Assembly: GCA_021229015.1 (NCBI GenBank)
Contig: CM037787.1
Coordinates: 40,061,037 to 40,125,036 of the forward strand
Length of the DNA stretch: 64,000 bases
Reading direction: 5' to 3'
Source: Solen grandis
Lineage: Eukaryota; Mollusca; Bivalvia; Adapedonta; Solenidae
Of the stretch, positions 1-11,631 are shown one piece after another. A program made the position numbers and the translations under genes. Numbering within the stretch: position 1 is the first letter of the stretch; every line of letters starts with the position of its first letter. The notes under the pieces were generated by a model. The model was not told the DNA's origin. It saw only the letters and a list, made by a program, of their open reading frames with translations, and searched no databases.

Positions 1-300
1 TCTAATAAGATATCATACAGGTACATAGAGTTTTAATCTCTCTCTTATATCGGTACATATGAATTGGATATCTCATAGGATATCATAAAGGTACAAATTA
101 CTTAAATCTCTCATAGAATCTCATATCGGTATATATAACTTAAATATCTTATAGGATATCATACAGATATATAGAGCTTTAATCTCTCTTAGGATATCAT
201 AAAGGTGCAAAGGACTTAAATCTCTCATAGAATCTCATATCGGTACATAGGACTTAGATATCTTATAGGATATCATATAATAACATAGGACTAAAATCTT
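1..300. repeat. Degenerate AT-rich tandem satellite at left edge
   Basis: The motifs GGATATCATA(A/C)AGGT, TTAAATCTCTC and TCTCATATCGGTAC recur in order with small indels, giving an irregular unit of roughly 30 bp within a longer alternating pattern. The array runs off the left edge of the window, so its true length is unknown. No coding potential is seen. Confidence 0.75.
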
Positions 301-1343
301 GAATCTATTACAGATAGATATTTAATCAACAGAATGTTATAAGTAAGAACTTCTTATGGGGGACAGGTTCCTTCCCAGGTGCAGGCAAGTAATGATCCAA
401 TCTGTGACTCGGTAAAAAGTGTTAGAAATTCATTTCAACGGTTGAGCTTAAATAAAACAAAGCAGTATCTGTCACGCCTTTAAATGATATATGGGGATAA
501 CACAGAATATTGCTAAAACCAGGTAGTACTGTTGATTTTTTTTATACCTAGATATATGATTTCAAAATATGTATCAGTGAAAAAGAAAATCAAGGTATAT
601 TGTTGGTAGTTCGTAGTTTGGTGTTGTTTAAAGTAAAGTACCCATTTTATTGGAATATGTGCGTTTCACAAATTCAGACAAGCCAAGAGGAAATCCGAAT
701 CACTCTATCATTATAATCCACGCCAGTAAATGTTAGAATTGATGATACATATATTATTTTCTACATTATCTATATTTTTCGGACCTTTCAAGATCTAGAA
801 ATTCCGCCCAGTTATCTTAAAAGAAAAATGATTCAAAGAAAAAAACTATTTTGGTGGAAAAATTGCTGCAGGCCTCCTCTCAAGGTTATGATTTCCAAGT
901 AAAAAGCATAAATAAAAAAGAACGTGCTTCCTTACTGCTATAAAACCAAAATCGCGACTGGAAAATATCAGAGGTCTGAGATTTAGCCAAAAGTCGGTTT
1001 GAACTCATGTACTGATGCCTCTTGCCGATAAAGACATCTTAATAAAATCAAAAATCACAATGATTTAACGATTGGACTCTTACAAGTCCCGCTAGGGGGC
1101 GCTGGTCGATACGGCACGCGATATTCCACCGGAACGGAAAAAATCTTGGCAAGCGTTATCAGATATATACTGGCATTACGTTGTATAAGGGCAGAGGCTT
1201 GAAATATATGTACCGAATACACGAACCCTGACCACGGATACATAGAAAGTCTTGTAAAACAGAAATGTTTGAGAGAAAATATCTGTTTGACATACTTGTT
1301 AAACTTAAGTTTGTTGAATAAATGCAAATTCTATCTTTTATTT

Positions 1344-1374
<31 letters not shown>

Positions 1375-1406
1375 AAGAAGAAGAAGAAGATGATGATGAT
1401 GATGAA
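1344..1406. repeat. (AAG)n then (ATG)n microsatellite
   Basis: About 15 AAG/GAA triplets pass directly into five GAT triplets. On the minus strand this produces a spurious leucine and histidine run in an ORF of 118 codons. Confidence 0.95.
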
Positions 1407-4080
1407 GTCTCAACTTCGTTGCATTTGTATCAAAATAAACCAGAAAGCCATGGACACTATTGGCAAATGTAAGTTCTATGAAATACGTGTTTATTGTGTC
1501 AATGAGTACCGACATTTATTAAAGAAATAATAAAATGGACATACCATTTCCTTAAGGTATGTGTTAATAAAATTTATATTCTGCTCACTGGCTCTGCAGT
1601 TTTCAGACAGTTTTTTTATTCTAACATATTTAAAATACAGCGTGTTTGATAGTGCATTATATTGTTTAATCTTAGATCAGACAAGTAGACTTTCATGCAG
1701 GAAAGAACCCAAAATGATTTCCATGAATAAACAGAAGCTTTTGGACTAATTTTTGTTCATAATTAGATCAGAATACGCCCTAATGCGGTTTTTGATATGT
1801 TTTAATATATCGATTTATGTCGTTTACTTTTAATTTCATTCCATGCTTTTCTAGTCGTTGTTGATAAGACATCTTTTGCTTGCAACATGGTATTCATTCC
1901 ATGAAATAGGGACCGGACCGTATTTTCAATGAGAGTTTTAGAAAATAATAAATAAATAGAAAATGAAATGAATGATAAAACTGTGCCAAATTTTAAAATC
2001 AAAATTGAAGCACAAACTGTTAAGAACTGAACGCTCTCGGTCACTAAAAGGTGTTGAAAGCCTATTAAAGAACAGATTTGGGTCCAGACCACATTCACAC
2101 AAAACGAGACGAAAGCGATTCTGCAAAGCACGCGTCCACCGGAAACCAGACATGCTAATCCCGGCCGGGCCAAAAACGCTAAGCGGGAACTTGACTGAAA
2201 TTAACATGAACAAGGAAACAATATTACACTAATGGACTGTATCGCCTCAGAAGGGGCAAATCTGTGACGGTGTGTTAAGCTTTTAAATCTGGTCCCATTT
2301 TCGACTGTTTCCCTAAGGAGGCAAGCAGAAAGGCTGTGATAACACAGAATACACATAATGTATCTGTATTTATTATTAATGAAGAGAATTCGGATATGAC
2401 TGTCAACTGTGGTACAAATTTGATTTTCTTTCTTAAAACACACAGAGAAAAGTAAATTTTTGATGCGTTCACAGCATTTATTATATTATAAGCATAATGA
2501 TTTGTGTTCATATGGATGAGTAGCACCCATTGTTTTTATATACACAAGTCGTAAGAGAGTTTTTATTTCTCGAATTCTGAGATTCATTTATGAAAATATA
2601 AAACAGTATAAATTGACGTATTAGCTAGAGAGTGTCTCTGCGATGAGAGATTTATGCTGTAAATCACACTTTTGGCAGAAATATGCCTTAAATAAAGTAT
2701 TTCGCCACGTTTTCTATAGTCCCAGGGTGTGGGCTTACACCCGTAGAACAGAAACATTCCAGAAGATCCCTGCTTTATGATACATCTGTCAAACAGAAGT
2801 GAAAAGTATACGTGCGATACTCTTCTGATATGTCACTAAAGCGCAAAAATGATATTTAGTTTCACTTCTGTATTCAACAGAAGATCTTGATTTGTTGAAG
2901 TTTCTTATCAATTGATGCGAGACACTGCTATACATTATTCCAGGTGTTGTGCTAGTATATCAAATAAGGTTGTGACGCTACCGACAAAATGTTTTGTCAT
3001 TTGATGAAATGAGAAAAAAGCGTCAAATAAATAACGTGACGGATGTGCCTGGGACTCGAGAGACAGAAAGCGTTTTAATTACTGTTTACGCTTTACACAA
3101 AAGCGTTTGTCATGAAAAATGCAATCATCTTTCTGTTGTTAAAAGGTAGAGATACGAAGGACGTTATAATATATAGTGGTCGAATAACCAATGCGATTGT
3201 CTTGTTTGGGAATCATTAGAATTACTATGTTGCAAATTTTCTTATTGGAGTTAAGGCAATTCCATGAATTAAATTGATACTTTAAAAAATGTTGCTATGA
3301 CAACAGCTTGGGTTCAGACAAATATTTAACTTCATGTGGGTGACAATAAAACAAATGCAAACATCAACATAAACAATTTCGGAAAAAGAAAGAAAACCAC
3401 GTCAAGAAATAATAATTTTTATTTTCAGTCACTAATTTCAGTTTTGTAGCATTTATTATTCATCACAAATTCCTCAAATGTAACAACCTACCTCCCGTTA
3501 AGCAATAAAAAAGTTAAATTGTGCATTTCACGAGATCTCGCTCGCACTCTAAATGGGAGGCATCATTCGGAACACCTCGTCCATTGTATCCGACCACCGA
3601 CGGATAAGGCCGAGTAGTTACGATTGGGGAGGCATGCAATCGAGTAGCAAGAGATGTTTTTCTCATACTTGTGATCAAATAACCAAAAATTATGCATCGT
3701 TGCATATACTGTACCATATTATTTAATATTCACTTGCAACTCGACTACATCGCTATATAATTTATCCCTTTAAGTAATGAACTGATTGTTTGAAAATATT
3801 TTTATATCATACTTTAATTTAACAATTAAAACGTTTAACTTTCTTGGCGGTTGCAAGATCATCAGTTTGAAAACACGATATCCAGGATCAAAAATAACTG
3901 CACTACGATCAACAAACTATTTTCCCCCGACTTTTTCCTTCTTAGAAGATCCTCATAGGCCTCCTTCAGCTTGATGCTCGTATATACGTCATTATTACTT
4001 TTTTGATATTGTTATTTTCTTTTATGATTTTTATCGGGGCTTGGTAAACGTAAATTAAGTTTAATCCTGTACCTCATATA

Positions 4081-4320
4081 CACTGACGGAAAGTTCTAAC
4101 CGATCACTTTTTAAATGATCTGTTTTGACTCAGACTCTTGAAGGTAAATCTACATCATAGCCTACTGCCATTGTGTTTCGCAACCACTTGCAATGAAATT
4201 TTACACAAATTGTTCACCTTTCACATACCCGATAATTAAATAAAATTTGATTCTTAAAATATCCAAGGTTTTCAGATATTTTATAAATTTAAAATGATCA
4301 GTTAAAACTTTCCGTCAGTG
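4081..4320. mobile_element. 240-bp mariner-like MITE
   Basis: The termini are inverted repeats of about 26 bp that begin CACTGACGGAAAGTT and differ at two positions. The element is bounded on both sides by TA, the target duplication of Tc1/mariner elements. It has no ORF, so it would be non-autonomous. Family placement rests only on the TA duplication and terminal shape. Confidence 0.75.
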
Positions 4321-4408
4321 TAGACTCATTTTGGCGCAATCACAAACAGGGCAGACCAAAATCATCCAGATCCTTCCAATAGCAGTTTGATCAGGATCTC
4401 CTCTGTTT

Positions 4409-4502
4409 GCTCATAGTAGTAAGATCATCGCTTTGGGGCCGCCCACCTAGAAAGGAGGTCAAGTTTGTTTACACCCAAAGCGATGACCTTACTACTGCTC
4501 AT
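4409..4502. repeat. Inverted repeat / hairpin element
   Basis: Arms of about 28 bp (GTAGTAAGATCATCGCTTTG and its near-perfect complement ending ACTACTGCTCA) flank a spacer of about 34 bp. This could be a tiny MITE or a remnant of one; no target duplication is clear. Confidence 0.6.
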
Positions 4503-4660
4503 TCAATGTTGCAGCTCAGATTCTACACATTCTGCGCGACAAAGAAAAAACATTGTTTCATATGCCATTTAAAATTCAGTACATTAATGATATACTTTAG
4601 GTCATGAAATAGAACATTCGAAATTGGTTAAAACAACACACTGGACTAGACTTGACAATT

Positions 4661-4891
4661 TCAGTTTACCGTCGCTTCGACAGTATTTCAGTCATATAGC
4701 GACGTCCAGCTAATTACAAGTGGAGGAAGACCCCGCGTGCACTGAGGCATCCGGGTAGAACCACCGACCTACCGCAAGCCAGCTGGAAGGCTTCCTCAAA
4801 TGAAAATCCGAATGATCCTGTCGGGATTCGAACCCACGCGGTGAGGGGCTGAGTGAGTGTTAAAATCAGCGACTTTACTCTCTCGGCTACG
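4661..4891 (-). mobile_element. SINE-like element with tRNA-type end (family A)
   Basis: On the minus strand the sequence contains GGGTTCGAATCC, a B-box-like motif, downstream of a degenerate A-box region at the end near 4890. The other end carries the block TTTACCGTCGCTTCGACAG, which recurs at 13993 and, on the other strand, at 22561. Copies at different places with a shared body indicate a retroposon family. Confidence 0.6.
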
Positions 4892-5331
4892 TAATAAAAA
4901 TGTATTACCTGCAAAACAATGGATGACCCTTTGTTCCTCGTGGTTGTCAGGATCGGTGTTAGAGCTCTAGGTCAGGCAATCATAATGAGGTCTAAGGAAA
5001 CTTTGCTATAACGAGTGTAAGGTCAATTTTCAGTGAAAACTCTTCATAAAAATTGCAGTTATTGTCTTTTATAGACAGTCTGATATAAACCTTGCCCGAG
5101 ATGTAAATAGCTTTATGTAACTCGATAGGTCGAGCCTTGCGGTTATCCGAGTATTATAAACATATTCAACCACAGGTCCTCGGAAGTTTATTGTATTTCA
5201 TATTACTGATACAACCCCATGTTAATAAGGTATTGTTTACCAATTGTACAACAGTTATACCATCTGGGCTTTCATTCAGCACTCTCCCGAGTGTTTCTCC
5301 TATACAACTTATACTAAACTCTCTCGTCCGT

Positions 5332-5412
5332 AGTACTATGCGTTATAGAGGGTCCCTGCATCTATCAGGGCTCGAACCCTATGCTCTTCAGGTCCGCAGT
5401 CGGATATGTTAC
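5332..5412. repeat. tRNA-like SINE fragment
   Basis: It contains the complement of a B box (GGGCTCGAACCC) and a degenerate A-box complement about 40 bp away, without a foldable tRNA acceptor stem. It is best read as the end of a decayed SINE. Confidence 0.4.
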
Positions 5413-6159
5413 CACTGGACATCGATGACGTAAATAATAGATACATCGATATGGATCGGGAATTTTGAGTTTCTCTGATTAAGTCCTTCATGGAATGCAA
5501 GCCAGACCTATCTCAGTTTGAGATTTTCATCATTTTTAAATATATTGTACTAGATATCTATTGGATACCTTGCTATGTAACGTCGTCAAATCTTTTAAGA
5601 TAATGAAATGATGAAACTTTGGAATGATCTCAAAATGACGTTCTACGTGAAACGCAGGGTATGGTGACTGGTTTTAGATAATATCCGTAATTCACATATG
5701 ATCGAGGGTTCCCATAGTACCGTGACATCACAATGTTCTAATAACAGAAGCTTGTGCTATATCGGAAGTTATGATTTGTGGTATTCGGATTTTCTGGACA
5801 TTGCCAGCTAATGAAATGCAAGCATATTTGAAACAAAGATACCATGAAAAAATGACATAGGATGATCCCGAAAAGTTTTCAATTATAGAATAAAGAAATG
5901 AATAATTGTCAGCTGGCAGCTGTTACAGTTTAGAATTAACACAAATGCATTCACTTGCAAAATCATTTGTCTCTGATGCTTGTAAAGTATACTGCGCAGA
6001 AATTCGATATTTCCGAAAATAAAAGAAAACATATATTGAGTACGACTGTTGACCTGACATCCTCAAGTCCAAAATATTTCAAGGTTTGAAGTACACCAAA
6101 CATTTCAAATGGTTTTATTGAGATTTTTTTTTTGTTAATGTAAAAAAGAAAGAAAAGAG

Positions 6160-6163
<4 letters not shown>

Positions 6164-6198
<35 letters not shown>
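6164..6198. repeat. (AG)n microsatellite
   Basis: About 17 uninterrupted AG dinucleotides follow a purine-rich stretch. Confidence 0.95.
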
Positions 6199-6201
<3 letters not shown>

Positions 6202-6747
6202 ACTCCTAAAGTCAACAGGTGCCATTGAATAAGCATAGTCTTAGCAGCACTTTTTTCAGTTTAAATAAACTCTGACATTAAGCTTTATTTGCATTTATTT
6301 TCCTAAAATAATATCCTTCATGAAAGAAAGAAAACTAAGTCTTTACAAATCTAATTTCAGAAGCTAGCCCTTGTATGTTTATCTCCAAAAATGAACATAT
6401 CGAAAATATTGTTTAACCAAGCCAGTCATTGGAATTTAAGAACGTTTATATATAATGCAGGTAAATACTTATTGTTCAAACCATTTGAACATTAAAAAAA
6501 CTTACAGGTCGGCTTGACGACTTCTAGTGCATTTGACCGAGATATATGAAATCAACTCTTATGTTTTGTTTGTTTGATTGTTTTCTAACCATTCTGCGAG
6601 CCATATTATATATTTTTTTCAATTTACGGCATGTTCTGGCAAGTTTATGTCTCTCCATATTATTTCAGTTTATTGATCCACTTGAGATAAACACATTCTA
6701 TCTGGACCTATATTCATTTCAGTATTTTTGCCTCGTTATTCAAGTAA

Positions 6748-6815
6748 TCTCGATCGGAGATCGAACCCACGGCCCACCGATCACGAGGACGGCCGTTCTA
6801 ACCAACCGGGACTAG
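6748..6815. repeat. tRNA-like SINE fragment
   Basis: GATCGAACCCACGG followed by GTTCTAACCAACCGGGAC resembles complementary B-box and A-box segments of a tRNA-derived SINE end. No full element is recognisable. Confidence 0.4.
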
Positions 6816-7490
6816 GTACGTTTTGCATTTATGTCATCTTGGTTAAAATATTGTCGTTTCTACTTACCGACACTTAAATCATTATTTAACTTCATTTTAC
6901 GGGGAAAATATCTGAACAAAATAGAATCCAAACAACCTGTACCTGATTTAATTTTATTACCAGAAGAGATAAATATGATATCATTGTTTAATATGAGACA
7001 GTGTCATTAAGTGTACATAAAGAATCTTCATCGTACGCAATACGAGACAATTTACTGCAGGTCCGTGTGATTGTTAAGTTTCTACATGATCTACAAAGTG
7101 CATGTAGGATATATATACATACATTTGTACATGGTAACAATACAGTGTGTGGTAGTATAATATAGCATGTGTAAAAAAAAACAACAACAAAAAAACTTAA
7201 ACAAAATAGAATGATTGCATAACATGAAGGGAAAGTTACAGTTAATTGACTTTTAAACAGTATTGCAATTCCTGTAAAAAATCGTGGTGGACTATTTTTC
7301 GTGAACGTTTTTATCCACATATGTTCACTCCGCATAACTATTTCATTAATCCATTGCCTCATGAATTTTCATGCACAAATGTATTCCTTATATAATATGA
7401 AACTACTGAACTTTGAATGGTATGACATAAATACATTTTCTTTGCTCAGCAGACTGTGCAGGTTCTGAACCACAATATTGTATGAACATT

Positions 7491-8720
7491 TCAGTTCAAT
7501 TCAACCTATATCAGTTCAATTCAACCTATATCAGTTCAATTCAACCTATATCAGTTCAATTCAACCTATATCAACCTATATCAGTTCAATTCAACCTATA
7601 TCAGTTCATTTCAACCTATATCAGTTCATTTCAACCTATATCAGTTCAATTCAACCTATATCAGTTCAATTCAACCTATATCAGTTCATTTCAACCTATA
7701 TCAGTTCAATTCAACCTATATCAGTTCAATTCAACCTATATCAACCTATATCAGTTCAATTCAACCTATATCAGTTCAATTCAACCTATATCAGTTCAAT
7801 TCAACCTATATCAGTTCAATTCAACCTATATCAGTTCAATTCAACCTATATCAGTTCATTTCAACCTATATCAGTTCAATTCAACCTATATCAGTTCATT
7901 CAACCTATATCAGTTCAATTCAACCTATATCAGTTCAATTCAACCTATATCAACCTATATCAGTTCAATTCAACCTATATCAACCTATATCAGTTCAATT
8001 CAACCTATATCAGTTCAATTCAACCTATATCAGTTCAATTCAACCTATATCAGTTCAATTCAACCTATATCAGTTCAATTCAACCTATATCAGTTCATTT
8101 CAACCTATATCAGTTCAATTCAACCTATATCAGTTCAATTCAACCTATATCAGTTCAATCAACCTATATCAGTTCAAATTCAACTATATCAGTTCAATTT
8201 CACAACCTATATCAGTTCATTTCAACCTATATCAGTTCATTTCAACCTATATCAGTTCAATTCAACCTATATCAGTTCATTTCAACCTATATCAGTTCAT
8301 TTCAACCTATATCAGTTCATTTCAACCTATATCAGTTCAATTCAACCTATATCAGTTCAATTCAACCTATATCAGTTCATTCAACCTATATCAGTTCAAT
8401 TCAACCTATATCAGTTATATCAGTTCAATTCAACCTATATCAGATTCAACTATATCAGTTCAATTCAACCTATATCATTCATCAACCTATATCAGTTCAA
8501 TTCAACTATATCAGTTCATTCAACCTATATCAGTTCAATTCAACCTATTCAGTCATTCAACTATATCATCATTCAACATTCAACCTATATCAGTTCATTC
8601 AACCTATATCAGTTCATTCTTCAGACCTATATCAGTTCATTTCAACCTATATCAGTTCATTTCAACCTATATCAGTTCATTCAACCTATATCAGTTCAAC
8701 ACTATATCAGTTCAATTCAA
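7491..8720. repeat. 20-bp tandem array, about 60 units
   Basis: The unit TCAGTTCAATTCAACCTATA is repeated about 60 times, with a common variant in which CAAT becomes CATT. Several positions (near 7571, 7741, 7951 and 7981) have lost the first 10 bp, so TCAACCTATA is repeated directly. From about 8155 onward indels and point changes accumulate, while the first 650 bp are almost uniform. Because the unit lacks stops on the plus strand, it creates ORFs of more than 400 codons in two frames; these are artefacts of composition, not a protein. Confidence 0.97.
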
Positions 8721-9205
8721 ACATAAGATAACCTATCGTAAAAGCTGATCACAGACTTCTGATATGAGTCTGCTCTGCTTGTAATTGCGTACATTACGAT
8801 ATCAGGAGCATGAATTCACGGATACAGATCCAGTGATGTTTTGTGTCAACGAAACAATGATTTTACAGAATAAACATAGACTAATAAAAATATTTTTGAT
8901 AAGAAATTCTATTAGTATACATCGTCCGATCTCGTATTTAGACGATATCTTTATTTAGACAGTCTCGAAATTTAGAAACATTTACTTTAACTTTTTCTTT
9001 AATGACCAGGTAATCGCTATTATTCATAAATGTGCACTTCATTTTTTTATATATATATATATAAAACTCAATGGATTAACAAAAAGAGAAGAAATTAAAT
9101 AAGTAATCAAATATAGATATGTAAATAAACATTTTAAAAAATCCAATCATCACAAAATAGTCCTTATTGGTGTTAACATATGACGTCAGATGATTACAAA
9201 GTAAG
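8721..9205. other. 3' flank of the Gfi1-like gene
   Basis: This is AT-rich sequence between the tandem array and the stop codon of the minus-strand Gfi1-like gene. It probably holds the 3' untranslated region; a (AT)n run lies near 9048-9062. Confidence 0.5.
8950..8955 (-). terminator. Candidate polyadenylation signal of the Gfi1-like gene
   Basis: AATAAA on the minus strand lies about 250 nt downstream of the stop codon. Other AT-rich hexamers occur nearby, so the choice is uncertain. Confidence 0.35.
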
Positions 9206-9384
9206 TTACACGCCACAGATTGAGGTTTCCTGGTGTTTACGAAGGTCAATCTTGCGCTGGAAGTTACGGCCACACTTGCTGCAGTTGAAGGGCATGTAGC
9301 CGGCATGTTTTCGACTGTGGGTGATGAGGTTGGAGGACTGGCTGAAGGATTTGTCGCACACCTTACATCGGTGGGGTTTTTCAC
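9206..9384 (-). CDS. gfi1 / sens-like: Gfi1-like coding exon 3 (last two fingers)
   Basis: It follows acceptor TTCTTTTCTAG, completes the TGEKP linker and encodes two more fingers. The last finger ends [10 protein letters not shown], so its second histidine position is taken by cysteine with altered spacing (H-x5-C), unlike the H-x4-H of vertebrate GFI1. Confidence 0.93.
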
Positions 9385-11598
9385 CTAGAAAAGAACAAAG
9401 AAACACGTGGTTGGAACATTTGTGACACGCTGGAACATATGAAACCATGGCGACACACCGGACACCTAAAGCGATTGTGACACGCAGGCCATAGTTACAG
9501 ACAAGTTGAATGACAGATAGCAATTTAGTAATATGCGGAACAATAGCATGGAACATAAAGACATGTCATAATACAAAGGTATAACATGATAACTTAAGGG
9601 CCAGTTTTGCCGGTTCATTTTGCGACACGTGCGACATACAAACAATTTGACCAGTCAAAAAACAGCTTCTTCTGTCAAAAGGACTTCAGCTCATGCAACA
9701 ATTTATCCAGGTCACCGACGAGCAATATCATCAAGACTGTATAAACGTCAGACGAGTAAAAACAGTATGACAGCTTATATTAGTATAGACGCTGATCCTT
9801 CCTAATTATTTCAAACATTTTGTTAGAATAAATATATTTAAATCACGTTAGCTGTGAACTGTAATTGTAAGTCAAATTTACTTTAAACAGCCAGCTTTCT
9901 GATTTCCAAGGTGGTATCAAAACAAGCATTTGACATTCATTAATTAGTCTTCTGTGTTCTCAAATTTAATTAACTATCGCCATTCAAAGATATATTTAAC
10001 TTTAGTATTATTCATTGCATTCCTTTCTTCCTTACCTGTGTGGATGTACGTATGTTTTTTCATGTCGGATTTCTGGTGGAACCTCTTGCCGCAGTAGGAG
10101 CATGGATAAGGCCTGGTGTCGCTGTGTATCAACAGGTGCGTGTTCAGTGTCGACGAACGCTTGAAAGTCTTCCCACATTCATGACATCGGAACACTTTCT
10201 CGGATGTTTCATCCAAGTTCGGATATCTTCCTCCATTATATATCGGAGAAAACCGTTTCAACTGAAAGCCAATATTTGAGGATGGCTGAACTCTAGACAG
10301 AACTGTATCGGAGAGACGTTGTCTTAGCGAGCCTTGATTACCAATGCTCTCCTCAAGTCGCTGTTGCTTCAACTTCATATTTTCATAACTGAGCGGATTA
10401 TCGAAGGCTTTTAGAGGGTATTCCAGCGACTGTGTGTATGACTTTAGGAAAGATTCTGAAATGGGTCCGTTTAAATGTTCCATCTTAGACAAAAATGATT
10501 CACTGGATCGAAAATTCGGGGAAACTAAATCCGGGTTGCTGTAAAAGTAAGGGTTTTTAGTTAATAAGCTCCAGCCAGGAGGCATATCGGTTAATTCCTT
10601 TTGAAATGCTGATGTAATCTCCATGTCATTTCTGTAATCGGCATCTTGGCTGCCATTTGTATACAAATTGAACGATTTATCTTTGAGTCTTGGGTGATTT
10701 TCGAATTCGCCATGTTTTGTGATTGGAATTTCATTAGCGTTAATGTCGGTGTCACAAAGTGGTTGTCCCTTGGCGGTGTCGATATCTTTCGGTCCCTCGC
10801 CAGCTATTTCGGTGTCCGAATACAGCTGGTGACCTGGAACTAGTCCTGGAAAGAGAAGAAATATTTTTTTAATAATAGAGGGATCCCTTCTTGCAGAAAA
10901 TATATAAACATATACAATTGGATTGAGCATTGTCGTCTCATCTAAAGGTGTTCATCAAGATGTGGTTAGTGTGTGAAGGTATTCTTTGAACGGCTATGCA
11001 TGCAATTTTATTATTCAATTAATGTTTCGATATTTTGTAGTGTTTGGTCAAATCCATGCTGAGTGTTGATTGTAATGTTAAGCCATATCCCGTTTAAGTA
11101 TAGTTAAATTGTTTGTTGCCTTTTGGCCATTGACCCTGGTATGTTATATGACTTAATAGAAAAACTGCTCACATTTGAACGAAATGTTGGATTAATATGG
11201 CGGTAGGGTATTTTAAATGATTTAATATGTTGGTAATATCATATTATTTTCTGATCTGCCAATACAAGTTAACAAGGGATTTTGTTATCATTATATTTGA
11301 ATTTGAGCTACAAGGATATTATGTCATCCTATTTGAATTTGCGCTACGAAATATTTTTTATAATCGAGCTATGATGATTTTTACCATCACATTTAAGTGT
11401 TATCTTTGAAATAATTTGAATGTATGTCTGGTCAATTTTTTTCAATGAAACATTTTGAGTTAATTTTCCAATTAAGTGTTTTATAAATTTAATAATACTG
11501 TTATTTTGGCAACTATGAAAATTACCATACTATGAAATTCTTCCGTGCCTTCTCCCATACGATGCTTTCAAGATTTTTACAGAGGGGTCCAACGGTAA

Positions 11599-11631
<33 letters not shown>

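Larger units (their letters stand above)
301..7490. other. Intergenic region with repeats, no gene supported
   Basis: No open stretch shows domain similarity or a convincing exon with paired splice signals. Short ORFs (for example 1972-2232 and 3514-3717) lack recognisable motifs. The stretch holds simple repeats, inverted-repeat elements and SINE-like fragments listed separately. A segment at about 3540-3650 is richer in CpG and may be an old repeat, but I could not assign it. Confidence 0.6.

Noticed and set aside
1159..1515. Minus-strand ORF with a poly-leucine/histidine run as a membrane or signal peptide
   Set aside because: The run is the translation of the (AAG)n/(ATG)n microsatellite; no splice or domain support.
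1972..2232. 86-codon plus-strand ORF with basic composition
   Set aside because: It looked like a possible exon, but the opposite strand is also open, no domain is recognised and no paired splice signals frame it.
7491..8720. CRISPR array
   Set aside because: Units are contiguous with no unique spacers, and the genome is eukaryotic.
7478..8731. Two overlapping ORFs of over 400 codons as a repetitive protein
   Set aside because: They come from a 20-bp tandem unit without plus-strand stops; two frames are open at once, composition is purely periodic and indels in the last third are not frame-respecting.
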